From Citrus sinensis (taxonomy: Eukaryota; Streptophyta; Magnoliopsida; Sapindales; Rutaceae), in assembly GCF_022201045.2 (NCBI RefSeq), contig NC_068560.1:33505001-33569000 (forward strand): a DNA stretch of 64,000 bases, written 5' to 3'. The position numbers and the translations under genes were made by a program. The notes beneath the pieces were generated by a model. It did not search any database. It was given only the letters and a program-made list of their open reading frames with translations, and was not told the DNA's origin. Of this stretch, positions 37,871 through 48,968 are shown piece after piece (position 1 is the stretch's first letter; each line of letters begins with the position of its first letter).

Positions 37871-40010
37871 AATTTACATTAAGTGTGAAATGAAAAAAAA
37901 AATGTAAATCACACATAAAACTAGTAAATTAATGGAAAAAATGGTAAATTAATGATGGAGTTGTAAATTAAAAAAAGTGTAAATAAAACAAAAACTTAGA
38001 AAAATGACATTAAACTTGTAAATTGATATTAAGTGTGAAATGAAATAAAAAATTTGTAAACCACACATAAAATTAGTAAATTGATGGAAAATGAGGTAAA
38101 TTAATGTTGGAGTTGTAAATTGTAAGAAAAACTCGTAAACAAAATAAAAACTTAGAAAATTGACATAGAACTTGTAAATTGACATTAAGTGTGAAATGAA
38201 ACAAAAAATGTGTAAAACACATATAAAACTAGTAAATTGATGGGAAAATAGGTACATTAATGTTGGAGTTGTAAATTGTAAAAAAAACTTGTAAGCAAAC
38301 AAAAACTTAGAAAAATGACATAGAACTTGTAAATAGACATTAATGTTGTGTTTACTTGCTGGAGTGCGAGTGAGGAGTGTGGATTCCTCCCACTCCAGCG
38401 TTTACTTATTTAAAATAGGGATGGATTGGGAGTCCCACTCCGTGGGCCTTACTCATTTTTGGAGTGGGGAGTGGGAGTGGAAATCCACTCCCACCTCTCC
38501 CATTTCTACCCTTTTTTTTATTTTATGTTTTATAATTAATAAAATAAAATAAATAATATTATATTTATTTAAATAATAATATTATATTTAACTAAATAAT
38601 AATTGACATTGATTCTAAGTTAAAATTATTTTAAAATAATAATATTATATTAATAGAGAATTAATAAATATAATATTATTATATTTATTTTAAAAATAAT
38701 AGTACTATATTTATTTAATAATAATAATAATAAATACTTTATTCTAAGAAAATATTAATTTTGTACTAAATAATATTATATTATTATTTTATATAATAAT
38801 AAATTTAATATAATTATATTAAATAAAATAAAATAACATTTCATTTTATATTAAAATTACAATTAATAATTTATTGTTCATAATTAAGATTATTAATAAT
38901 TATAATAAATTTACAAATATAATAAAATAAATATTATTCATTAAATATATTTTTTATTAGTTTTGTAATTAAAAATTATAATTCTTTAAATAAGGATAAA
39001 ATTGTAATTTGAAACTATTTACTCTCAATCCAATACAAAGTAAACATATAAATTGGATTCTGATCTCCATTCTATGCTTCCATTCCAGTGTAAGTAAACA
39101 ACCTACTCCTACTCCCACTCCACACTCCAATTCCTAGGATTCCCACTCCCCAGGATTCCCAATCCAATCCAAAAAGTAAACGCTACCTAAGTGTGAAATG
39201 AAACAAAAAATGTGTAAACTATACATAAAATTAGTAAATTGATGAAAAAATTGGTAAATTAATGTTGGAGTTGTAAATTGCAAGAAGAACTTGTAACCAA
39301 ACAAAAACTTAGAAAAATGACATAGAACTTGTAAATTGGCTTTAAGTGTGAAATGAGACAAAAAAATGTGTAAATCACACATAAAACTAATAAATTGATG
39401 GGAAAATAGGTAAATTAATGTTAGAGTTGTAAATTGCAAGAAGAACTTGTAAACAAAACAAAAACTTAGAAAAATGACATAGAACTTGTAAATTGACTTT
39501 AAGTGTGAAATGAGACAAAAAATGTGTAAATCACACATAAAATTAGTAAATTGACTTTAAGTGTGAAATGAGACAAAAAATGTGTAAATCACACATAAAA
39601 CTAGTAAATTGATAGAAAATAGGTAAATTAATGTTGGAGTTGTAAATTGAAAGAAGAACTTGTAAACAAAACAAAAACTTAGAAAAATGACATAGAACTT
39701 GTAAATTGACTTTAAGTGTGAAATGAGACAAAAAATGTGTAAATCACACATAAATCTAATAAATTAATGGAAGAAGGGGTAAATTAATGATGAAGTTGTA
39801 AATTACAAGAAGAACTTGTAAACAAAATAAAAACTTAGAAAAATGACAAAGAACTTGTAAATTGACATTAAGTGTCAAATGAAACAAAAAATTTGTAAAT
39901 CACACGTAAAACTAGTAAATTGATAGAAAATTTGGTAAATTAATGTTGGAGTTGTAAATTGCATGAAGAACTTGTAAACAAAACAAAATTTAAAATTGTT
40001 GCATAAAACT
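37871..40010 (-). repeat. Satellite array, right arm, inverted (~157-bp unit)
   Basis: The same unit in opposite orientation. AAAACTTAGAAAAATGACA recurs near 37989, 38146, 38302, then after the nested element near 39303, 39461, 39673 and 39829. The two arms meet head to head near 37870, where ACTTGACGTCAATTTACATT passes straight into AAGTGTGAAATG. A nearly perfect ~63-bp partial duplication lies at 39495-39603. Confidence 0.92.
38344..39187. mobile_element. PIF/Harbinger-like element nested in the satellite array (844 bp)
   Basis: TAA flanks it on both sides (38341-38343 and 39188-39190). Joining the flanks gives GACATTAAGTGTGAAATG, exactly the sequence of intact neighbouring units, so the empty site is known. 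The ends are inverted: left TGTTGTGTTTACTTGCTGGA, right complement GGTAGCGTTTACTTTTTGGA. Subterminal CCCACTCC/GGAGTGGGAGTGG stretches resemble those of the 25546-26572 element. No transposase frame. Confidence 0.93.
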
Positions 40011-40248
40011 TATAAATCATCATTAACTTGTAATTGTTGCATAAAACTTGTAAATCACACATAAAATTAATAAATGTAACTTGGAACTTGAATAAAAAAG
40101 AATAATTACTTACTACTTAGGTAACATGTTACCTATATATTTAGAATTAATAGTAGAGATTTTTTATTTAAATCTAACGGTTTACGTCAATTACGGCATC
40201 AATGCCGTAAATTTAGTTACGGCATTATAGAATGACCCGTGTATTTAT

Positions 40249-41429
40249 TTATTTTTTTAAAAAATCATTATATAATTAATAGTTATATTTAATTCATTCA
40301 CACGTGTTATACATGAATTAAGCAGGTGTAGTGCAGCAAGAATACTCTAAAATCTCTCTAGTTGATCCAACTTTCCTACTAAAAATAAACCTTGAGGAGT
40401 CAAAATATAAAATTTATATAGGCATAAAATAAATTGCATTTTTCGGCCTGCGGGTCAGTGCCAACACAGTTCGGAGCCCCACTGCTACACTTGGGCACAT
40501 GGGCTTATTTTGGGCCACCATATCGTCTGAAGCAACAGTTCAGCTTCTAACACAGCTCTAAAACTTTTATTAAACCCCCAATTCTTTTTATATCTATAGT
40601 TTTTTTTCTTTTATGTAATTACAAAAAAGGATTAAAAAAATACACTAGAGTTTTAAATAAATTTTACCACCATCTAGAATAAATTAACTAAATCCTAAAC
40701 ATATTTTTCATAATAAAATTCTTATGATTATATAACTTATTAGAATTAAAAATTATTCTGATTTTATAAAAATATCAATCATATAATATATTATAATTTA
40801 AAGGTTGTTGGGGTTCATGATTCGTAAAGATGTTTTAATTCAGTTAAATTCATAATAATCATTTTTATGTAATTTCTTCTAACAATAGAACTATATTTAC
40901 CAAAAAAAAAAGAAGGATTTTATAGGGATTTTGAATCTGTGTGACACGCATTACTCTTGCTACAAAGGCTAAAAGACCAAGTCGGCCTAAATATTAAACT
41001 ACCCAGAGGCTTAATATCGACGGTCAATTTATACATTTTTACCCCAGGCAATATGATATCCTTCTTATGAATTATATGAATTAATCGAAATATTTGTCTT
41101 TATTGATTTAATGTATTGACAAAATATTTTGCAAGTAAATTTGTAGCTACGTGCGGATGGCGTCTCCGTTGTTGCCTCAAAAGCGGAGTACTTTTCTGCA
41201 CAAATTAAATAGATAATAATAAAAACACCGAGTTGTCCGATCCAGAGAGAATTGGACACATATCATTCAATGTATTTTAATTGCTTCGGAAAATTAAACA
41301 ATTCCCTTTTGGGAAAGATTAATTAATTTCGCTGAATGCAATCAGACCCACGTGACTCTGCTTTCATGGCAATAGAATAATGTCGTGTTAGTCGGCAACC
41401 TGCGTGTATATTAATGGAGGTATGGTGTG
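40249..41429. other. Intergenic DNA, no gene recognised
   Basis: A moderately GC-richer patch at 40445-40560 has no conserved frame. The rest is AT-rich. Confidence 0.45.
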
Positions 41430-41690
41430 TTTGGGATTGAGATGGATCAGCTGTAATTTATAAGTTATAATATTAAAATATTTGATAAATATTAATTATT
41501 ATAATTTAAAAATTATGTTAATATAATTTTTTATTTGTATAATAAATAATTTATTATATTTTTAATAATTTTATCAAAATTATTATTTAAAATTTATATT
41601 TATTACATATTATTAATTTTTGTTTCATAATTTTATTTTATTTTTCATAGTAATTATAATTTAAAAATTACAACATATGTAAAGTAGAAA
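41430..41690 (+). repeat. Dispersed AT-rich repeat, copy B
   Basis: Shares TATGTTAATATAATTTTTTA, TATCAAAATTATTATTTAAA and TTTTTGTTTCATAATTTTAT with 10290-10420 in the same order. It begins with GTGTGTTTGGGATTGAGATG, a typical MITE-like start. Confidence 0.6.
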
Positions 41691-42741
41691 ATGATATTAA
41701 CCAATTCTGGAAGAGTAATGCTAAAGAGAGAGAGATTTGAAAAAAAATAAAAAAAATTTGCTCTCTCTCAACTTAGTCCGCTTTTTCTCTTTCTTTTCAA
41801 CACACTTTCTTTTATCTATAGTATTTTTCATGCTGGAACCATTATATACCACACAATAAATGGAATTAACATATTCAAACATGATTAATATACTTTAATA
41901 GCCTTATCGCCTTATAAAAATTCCAATCACATGCAAACCTCGTCTGGATTAATGGAATTAACAGATCACTTTATTCCGATTTTATTGAGGGCATCTTCTG
42001 TGTAACTTTCTGAAATTTACAACGAAATTGTTTAATACGCTTTCTGTTATAACATGACATTTCATGCCATATTAATATAGATTAGAGAATGAAACAAGCA
42101 TACACCGGAAAGCCAAAAGCTCATAAAAACTGAATTTTTTTTTTTATTTTTTTGTGGCTCAAACTGTATCCATCAGTTGTTGCATGTGCCATGGGAGCAA
42201 ATAACTCAATAAACATGTGATGCAACGGTAATGAGAGACTAATTTTTTTTGCGTACTCTTTAAGCATATTTCCTTTAAATGGATGATAAAATTTTGGTCT
42301 CTTAGAAATCGCTTTTATCATCTGGGTTCATTATAAATTTTTAATACCCATTCATTTTAGATAATAAAACAGATTTAAAACATACACAATTGGAAGATAA
42401 ATTTGTTAATTCCCCAACTTTTGTAGGCTTTATGTCAAATTTCGCATGTTATATTCTTGTTGCATAAACTAAAAATAATTAAAATATAACAAGAACTTAA
42501 TTATCTGTTATGCAAATAGAGTTCCACTGTAGATTAACTCAATTTTGAATTTTTTACAACGTACATGTAGGATCAACGACAGTAGCCTTTCCCCTTTTTC
42601 TTTTTTTCGTCCAGTCATTGTTGCCTTATGGGCCGTGGCCATAACTATTTAATTCTGTGAGTAGGTAGGTATTGATTAATGAATATTACGCCTTCCCAGT
42701 ATCAGGTATTTTTATTTTCGAGAATCCCAACATCAGCCAAA

Positions 42742-42747
42742 TATAAA
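42742..42747 (+). promoter_or_regulatory. TATA box of the first CoA ligase gene
   Basis: TATAAA inside AAATATAAAATC lies 94 bp upstream of the ATG at 42841. It supports that start over the upstream in-frame codon at 42679, which would precede the TATA box. Confidence 0.6.
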
Positions 42748-42840
42748 ATCAAAGCTTCCATAAATACAGTATGGGTCCTCCAAATTGGAGCTGCAAATTA
42801 TTTGAGAGCTTCTCTGTATCTTGAATTTTTTGACTTGATA

Positions 42841-44499
42841 ATGGAGCAGTTATTACTCCCAAACTCTGCAAATTCAACACCTCTCACCACATTAGGGTTC
42901 TTGGAAAGAGCTGCCGCTGCCTACACTGACTGCCCTTCCCTTGTGTACAACAACACTACCTACACTTGGTCTGAGACCCACCGCCGATGCCTCCAGGTGG
43001 CTTCATCTCTGTCGTCCGTCGGCATACAGCGGGGCCACGTCGTCTCCGTCGTGGCCCCCAACGTTCCTTCCATGTACGAGCTTCAGTTTGGAGTTCCCAT
43101 GTCAGGAGCAATTCTTAATAACATCAACACACGCTTGGACGCTCACACTCTTTCCGTGCTCCTGCAACACAGCGAATCAAAGCTCGTTTTTGTTGATCAT
43201 CTCCACACCTATCTTCTCCTTGAAGCTCTCTCTTTGTTTCCACGTAACACCAAAAGGCCACACCTCGTCCTCATTGATGACGATGCAGCTGCGTCAAGTA
43301 CTACTACGACATCACCCACGGTTACGGTTGACTTTATCGATACTTACGAGGGTTTTGTCGAAGAAGGAGATCCAAAGTACAAGTGGGTCCAGCCCAGAAG
43401 TGAATGGGACCCTATGGTGCTGAACTACACGTCAGGCACAACATCATCTCCGAAAGGTGTTGTCCACAGCCATAGAGGGATCTTCATCCTCACCGCTAAC
43501 GCTTTGATCGATTGGGCTGTTCCGAAGCTGCCGGTTTATTTGTGGACCCTACCTATGTTCCATGCAAACGGGTGGGGCTACACTTGGGGCATGGCTGCTG
43601 TTGGTGCCACCAACATTTGTCTACGTAGATTTGATGCATCAACGATTAGTGATCTGATCCAAAAACACAACGTGACTCACATGTGCGGAGCCCCTGTTGT
43701 GCTCAACATGATATCAAACTCTCCGGATTTCGAACCGCTGAAAACCCCGGTTCAAATCCTAACGGCCGGGGCCCCACCGCCAGCACCGGTTCTCTCCCGA
43801 ACCGAGTCAATGGGTTTTGTAGTGAGTCACGGGTACGGGTTAACCGAAACGGCCGGACTGGTGGTGTCATGTGCATGGAAACCTGAATGGGATAAGCTAC
43901 CTCTCGAAGAGAGAGCAAGACTGAAGGCAAGGCAAGGAGTGAAGACCGTCGGGTTAGCGGAAGTTGACGTGGTGAATCCTGAGACGGGAGAGAGCGTAAA
44001 ACGCGACGGCGTCAGTCTTGGCGAAGTCGTTTTGAGAGGTGGGTGTGTAACGGTTGGCTACTTTAAAGACAAAGAAGCCACGAGAAGATGCATAAGCGAC
44101 AACGGTTGGTTTTACACTGGAGATATAGGGGTGATGCATGCGGATGGTTATGTGGAGATAAAAGATCGCTCAAAGGACGTGATAATAAGTGGAGGAGAGA
44201 ATATATGCAGTGCTGAGGTGGAGTCAGTGTTGTATTCGATCACGGCGGTCAATGAGGCGGCGGTGGTGGCTCGGCCGGACATGTTCTGGGGGGAGATTCC
44301 GTGTGCGTTTGTGAGTTTGAAGAGGGATCTGGAGTTGACTGAGAAGCCTACGGAGAAGGAGATAATAGAGTATTGCAGGGCTCGGCTGCCGAGGTACATG
44401 GTGCCTAGAAAGGTTGTTTTTTCGGAAGAGCTTCCCAAGACTTCAACGGGGAAAATTCAGAAGTATTTGCTTCGAGAATTCGCCAAGTCTGTGAGTTGA
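42841..44499 (+). CDS. Acyl-activating enzyme (AMP-dependent CoA ligase), AAE1/AAE11 clade
   Basis: This intronless 552-aa adenylate-forming enzyme should convert a carboxylic acid, ATP and CoA to acyl-CoA via an acyl-AMP. All core motifs are present: phosphate loop YTSGTTSSPKG (196-206), YGLTE (332-336), GWFYTGD (422-428), hinge DRSKDVIISGG (442-452) and PKTSTGKIQK (532-541) with catalytic Lys538. Relatives include the plant butyrate, isovalerate, 2-methylpropanoate and cinnamate/benzoate CoA ligases, so the substrate cannot be named. A Ser/Thr/Asp/Ala-rich insert lies near residues 146-160. The C-terminus is FAKSVS, with no peroxisomal SKL-like tripeptide, although many relatives are peroxisomal. 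The start is the ATG matching the family N-terminus (LTTLGFLERAAAAY). Confidence 0.93.
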   Translation: MEQLLLPNSANSTPLTTLGFLERAAAAYTDCPSLVYNNTTYTWSETHRRCLQVASSLSSVGIQRGHVVSVVAPNVPSMYELQFGVPMSGAILNNINTRLDAHTLSVLLQHSESKLVFVDHLHTYLLLEALSLFPRNTKRPHLVLIDDDAAASSTTTTSPTVTVDFIDTYEGFVEEGDPKYKWVQPRSEWDPMVLNYTSGTTSSPKGVVHSHRGIFILTANALIDWAVPKLPVYLWTLPMFHANGWGYTWGMAAVGATNICLRRFDASTISDLIQKHNVTHMCGAPVVLNMISNSPDFEPLKTPVQILTAGAPPPAPVLSRTESMGFVVSHGYGLTETAGLVVSCAWKPEWDKLPLEERARLKARQGVKTVGLAEVDVVNPETGESVKRDGVSLGEVVLRGGCVTVGYFKDKEATRRCISDNGWFYTGDIGVMHADGYVEIKDRSKDVIISGGENICSAEVESVLYSITAVNEAAVVARPDMFWGEIPCAFVSLKRDLELTEKPTEKEIIEYCRARLPRYMVPRKVVFSEELPKTSTGKIQKYLLREFAKSVS

Positions 44500-45900
44500 T
44501 CGTTTTTGTTATTTCATAATTTGAAAAAAAAAAACTTGCTTTTTAATTAATGAATTAATTAAAACTGGTATATGTAACTATATTCTCATTGTTCTTTAAT
44601 AAAACTCATTTACAAATGATTAGTTAATTAAGTGAAGGTTTAAGTTTTAATTTCCCCGAATTTCTCCTCATTTTAGTGATTTTTCTACTTATTATATAAA
44701 TTGGATCTAGCTGAGCCATGTTATTTTTTTTTAATAATCTTTTGTAACGTGTGTATTTAAAACGGAGTACATTTAAGATTTAATAACATATATAATAAAT
44801 ATAGAATTGATTAATATAATATACTTTATTTTTTCACTTTTTTTCTAAACAAGAATACAGATTTCATTTCCTTTCCATTTCATTTCAAATCGATAACAAT
44901 GAAATAAATAAATACAATAACAGTATAAGTCCAAATATCTAAAACAGTGCAGCAACATATATTTTAAAATGCCTCCATTTATTGTATACACAACGAAATA
45001 GACCTCTACCGAAAGTACACGCAGCTCTTTCATCTACCCCTCCACCTTTGGGGCATAGACTGTACCAATTGATACAATGTAATGTCTTGTGCAAGCATAT
45101 CACCAGTTAATCTACTGCTTGTGATTTTTCTTAATATGAACTCGTAAAGAAATATGTGATTGTCAATTGCCATACCAACCCCCCCCCCCCCCCTTCCCCG
45201 GCGCAAAAAAATAAAAATAAAATAAAGATAAATATTGTATATTTAGATCTGAGTGGAAGTCGGACAAATAAAATTATATATATGAAAAAAACACTAAAAT
45301 AATTTTCACCATAATGGCAGACTCGGGAGGCACCAAAATGGGTTCCCACAGAAGGAGGAGAGTGCGTTTATATATAGGTTTTTGAATACGGGTATATATG
45401 ACTATTACTGATATTATATCATATTATAACTAATATTTACAATCAAGCTATATTACTAGGATTTGAGTATATTAACTTTGTAAAGTACTATCTAGATTTT
45501 TAAACCTTCACTGTAATATTTGACACCAAATTACAATTAATATTTATAATCAGATTATATTATTGAAATTCGTATACATTAATCTTTTAAAATATTATTT
45601 AAATTTTAAAATTTTCATAAATATTCGAGAAGTGTTTATTCTACTCACATTTTATAAAAAAAATTATTTTTATTTAATTATAAAACAATTGAGAAGGAAT
45701 TGAAACTAACTCCCTATTACTTTTATAGCAACCGAACACTTAAATATTTCCTCATTCGGCCAACAACGTATTAGTAGATGGCGGATATATTTAATTTTGA
45801 CATTTTAAGTCTTTAAACTGTATCAGATTGAACCGAAGGGCAGGGGCTACACGAAAGATGTCGATGAGTGCGAGTGTTATATATAAACAGAACGGTCATA
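44500..45900. other. Intergenic DNA, no gene recognised
   Basis: AT-rich, with a 15-base C run at 45179-45193. No frame with a recognisable domain. Confidence 0.5.
45179..45193 (+). repeat. Homopolymer C15
   Basis: Fifteen consecutive C residues. Such tracts are unstable and often miscounted in assemblies. Confidence 0.95.
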
Positions 45901-46106
45901 CCAACAAGCGCGTAGATCAATTGGCATGAGGTTGTTCTATCTTAACAAAGGTCCTCGGTTCGAGACTTGGGAATGCAGTTACGTTAAATACTTGTTAGGA
46001 GAGCTTTGCCACCCTAGTGGTCCTACCTAACTCGAATTTAGATTAATTGGGATCCAATACAGTCTTCGAATACCATTTAATTTAATACACCGAAAAAAAA
46101 ACAAAA
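45901..46106 (+). mobile_element. tRNA-derived SINE
   Basis: About 206 bp. Box A-like TAGATCAATTGGCATGAGG (45913-45931) and box B-like GGTTCGAGACTTGG (45957-45970) form an internal RNA polymerase III promoter. The body contains CCTAGTGGTCCTACCTAACT, CGAATTTAGATTA and GGGATCCAAT, and ends in an A-rich tail. The plan and body words resemble the plant Au SINE family. The flanks ACGGTCAT and ATGGTCAT are a likely short duplication. A 5'-truncated relative is at 9165-9279. There is no cloverleaf, so it is not a tRNA gene. Confidence 0.8.
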
Positions 46107-46258
46107 TGGTCATTATTCGACGACGCATAGATCTTGAATGATTTCTTCCATTTGTCAACTTTTGTAGAGGTGAGCTGCCCAAAATTTAATGAGGAGCATT
46201 TTTAATGTAATTTTATGCATTCAATGATTATTTTAATTACGTTATTACAGCAGATTCA

Positions 46259-46291
46259 TTCTCTCTCTCTCTCTCTCTCGCTCTCTCTCTA
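46259..46291 (+). repeat. (CT)n microsatellite
   Basis: About 16 CT units with a single interruption (CTCG). Confidence 0.95.
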
Positions 46292-47689
46292 ATTTATTGT
46301 AAACTGCACGCTTGTTCTATTACGTAGCCATTTTCTATCACCTTATATGAGTATTTTATTAATAAGTTGACGGGTTCTCTGTTCGTTTGTTCCTTTAGAA
46401 GTTTAAATGTAACTTATTATCTATAAAACATTTGAAGTTTTTAGAAGATATTCAAACAAATTTATTTAGGTCTTACTCTGACCAAAACAATGAACTTTCA
46501 TTACGAGTGGTTAGGTGCTTTGCGTCTCCTTGATTTAGGTGTTGTTTATTTTTTATTTTAAAATTTGAATTTAACTTTTTAAAGATAATTACTTATTTTG
46601 AGTTATTTATTTTTATTATTTGTTGTCAGATAATGTTATCTGAAGAGAAAAAAAAATGAAAAATACACTTTTATATTTTGTGGTGAGGCGTTATCTAAAC
46701 TTAGACTTTTGAGTTTTAAACATTATCTTAATTTATTGTATCCAAACTTGATAAGACCTGGCATTTGCATTATTATGATGGTGTGTTATAAGTCTTTTAA
46801 TGACATGTTAATTTAAAATAAAAAAATAATTAATGCAGGTAGTGTACAAAATTAGTGTTTTGATACGTTTAGAAAAATTATGATCTTTGGTCATGCATAA
46901 ATGTGTTGAAGATTGATGCAGCGTGGAAGAATTAAATATTCTCGTTACGGAAGTGTTAGATACGACATTTATACGACCGTGCCGTGCAATTATTACAACG
47001 TGATGTGACAACACTGAGAGGACAGGCCAAATTTATGAGTTGTGGGTGGATAGTGGATACAGCAGAGATAAATTTGCGTCTATCTTTTTTTTTTAAATCT
47101 AATTCATTCCGGTTTTAATTTTGATTTTAATTTTGGGACAATAAATAAATTCATAACAATTCAATTTATTTTAATTTTAATTTTTATAATTTAAATAAAT
47201 AACTTATTTTAAATTTTTATTCTTTATTCTCATTTCTGATCATTCTAATTCTAACTTATTCTAATTTCAATTTAGTAAACACAGCATAAATAAATGTCTA
47301 GTGGAATTGTGCTCAGAATCTTCCCCACGGAAAGTGAGCCTACTACGCAGTTCAGGCCAGATTTTCAATTTCTGGGAGCAGTACATTTAACCATGATTCT
47401 CAGAAAAGGAGGAAGCTAATTACAGAAGTATCAAACTCGGCTACGATTACCATGTAATCGAATATTTTTACAAAATATAGACCACTGGATTTGACGTCTT
47501 ATACAATCAGCGGCTGGAAGTAGTCTTGAAATACAATTGAAGTTTGCGGGCAACCGGTATGCCCGGTGGAAACAATCGAATTAACGAGAAAGTCAATGAT
47601 GAACTGCTGGAAATTGATTGTTGTTGTTTCTCTCTTTTATTGAAAAATGGGTCCACACTTTTTTGAGTAACTGTTTATTGACACTTTAT

Positions 47690-48065
47690 TGATTATAATT
47701 TCAGTTGCAAACTTGCAATCCCAATTTCAATTGCGGTTACAATTAGATTATAATTGCAATTACAATTATGTAACCTAAAACAATAATTCCAATTCCAATC
47801 TTTTATTATTAATTCCAAATTCAATTAGGACAACAACTACAACTTTAATTTCAATTGTAATTCCAATTACAATACGATTATAGTTATAATTAAGATTACA
47901 ATCGTAATTACTATAACAATTATAACAATAACAATTTTAATCGTAATTCCATCAACAGTTGCAGTTCCTATTGTCATAACAATAATAATATTTAATAATG
48001 ATTACAATAACAATAGCAATAATAAAATTGTAATTGTAGCAATAATTAGAATATCAATTATAATT
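47690..48065. repeat. Degenerate self-complementary AATTGCAATTACAATT tract
   Basis: Some 370 bp are built from overlapping CAATT, AATTG and ATTAC words spaced about 6 bp apart, on both strands. There is no fixed unit and no coding frame. Confidence 0.75.
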
Positions 48066-48968
48066 ACTTTTTTTTAAGAAGGGGACTATTTGCACCCATA
48101 ATTTTACTCCTTAGATCCATTATTTAATAAATATTTTAATTTTTCATTTATCCTTGAACAAGATTACATATAAGGACAGTAGAATTTAATTAAAAACATA
48201 TAAGGCATTTTTCCAATCCATTTTCGTGATGAACCATTTCTTCCCCCTCTTTCTTCATTGATCATTTTAACTCTTCTATTCATTTTTTTAGAAAGATGAA
48301 TCAATTTTATTAGCAGTTCATTTACATTCTAAATAGCTATAGGTTGACAAATGTTAAACTCTAATAAATCAAAATTCGTTTATGATTTCATGAGAACTGA
48401 AGCCATCTGTTCATGATACGTCAGAAGGGGAAAAAAAATAGTGCTTCTTAATTTGCCATCTCTCTGTTCATAGCAATTGGAATTTATGTAAATTTTACAA
48501 TTATTTTAAATCAATTACAAAAATTACACTAATAATTATTATATATAATACAATTTACATATAAACCCATATAAATATTCAACTAAATCCCAATAAAGAT
48601 GAACCCAGTTAGCCTAATTGAGAAAATGAAAGAAATAATACCTCTATAAGAGTTGTATAATAGTGGCAAAATGTCCATCTCATATTTTATAAATTTTACG
48701 AGATAGCCGCCTAAAATTTACGCTGTAAAATAGCGGCAAAATGCCCACCTAGTAGTAGGTTACAATATGAAACTATTTTAAGTGAAAAAAGGCAACAAAC
48801 AAAGTTTGATCTTGTTTTGATAACTCGTGACATAAGATTTTCCAGTTGAATATATCAGTGCAAATACTGGATGGGTCCTTAATAAGCTTGTAACTTTTTG
48901 TTTATTAGTTAGTTTCCTTAAACTTCTGACATAAAATGAATTAATTGTGTACTAATGAAAAAAACTTA

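Larger units (their letters stand above)
33157..40238. mobile_element. Large Mutator-like element (7.1 kb) with nested satellite arrays
   Basis: A perfect 10-bp duplication GTGTATTTAT flanks it (33147-33156 and 40239-40248). The 68-bp terminal inverted repeats align without gaps at about 75% identity: left ATTCTATGATGTCGTAATTA..., right complement ATTCTATAATGCCGTAACTA..., both ending CCGTTAGATT. Each TIR contains a palindrome (left ACGGCATTAATGCCGT, perfect). Inside are an unidentified coding fragment (33378-33560), AT trinucleotide repeats (34390-34800), opposed satellite arrays (36890-40010) and a nested Harbinger element (38344-39187). I see no MULE transposase, so it is non-autonomous. 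Confidence 0.85.
46107..48968. other. Intergenic DNA with simple repeats, no gene recognised
   Basis: Contains a CT microsatellite (46259-46291), a MITE-like end (...TTAGTAAACACAGCATAAA, about 47270-47290) and the hexamer-like tract at 47690-48065. Confidence 0.5.

Noticed and set aside
37032..39751. Many Phe/Ile-rich frames of 60-134 codons
   Set aside because: They are products of the 157-bp repeat unit and its inversion, broken between units, with no conserved protein.
36890..40010. CRISPR-like regular array
   Set aside because: There are no spacers: the whole 157-bp period is repeated, and the genome is a plant's.
42679..42840. 54-residue N-terminal extension of the first CoA ligase
   Set aside because: It overlaps the proposed TATA box and has no counterpart in the family; the start at 42841 fits better.
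43683..43930. Overlapping frames inside the CoA ligase on both strands
   Set aside because: Shadows of the 552-aa gene.
45909..45975. tRNA gene
   Set aside because: Box A and B are present but acceptor and anticodon stems do not form; body and tail fit a SINE.
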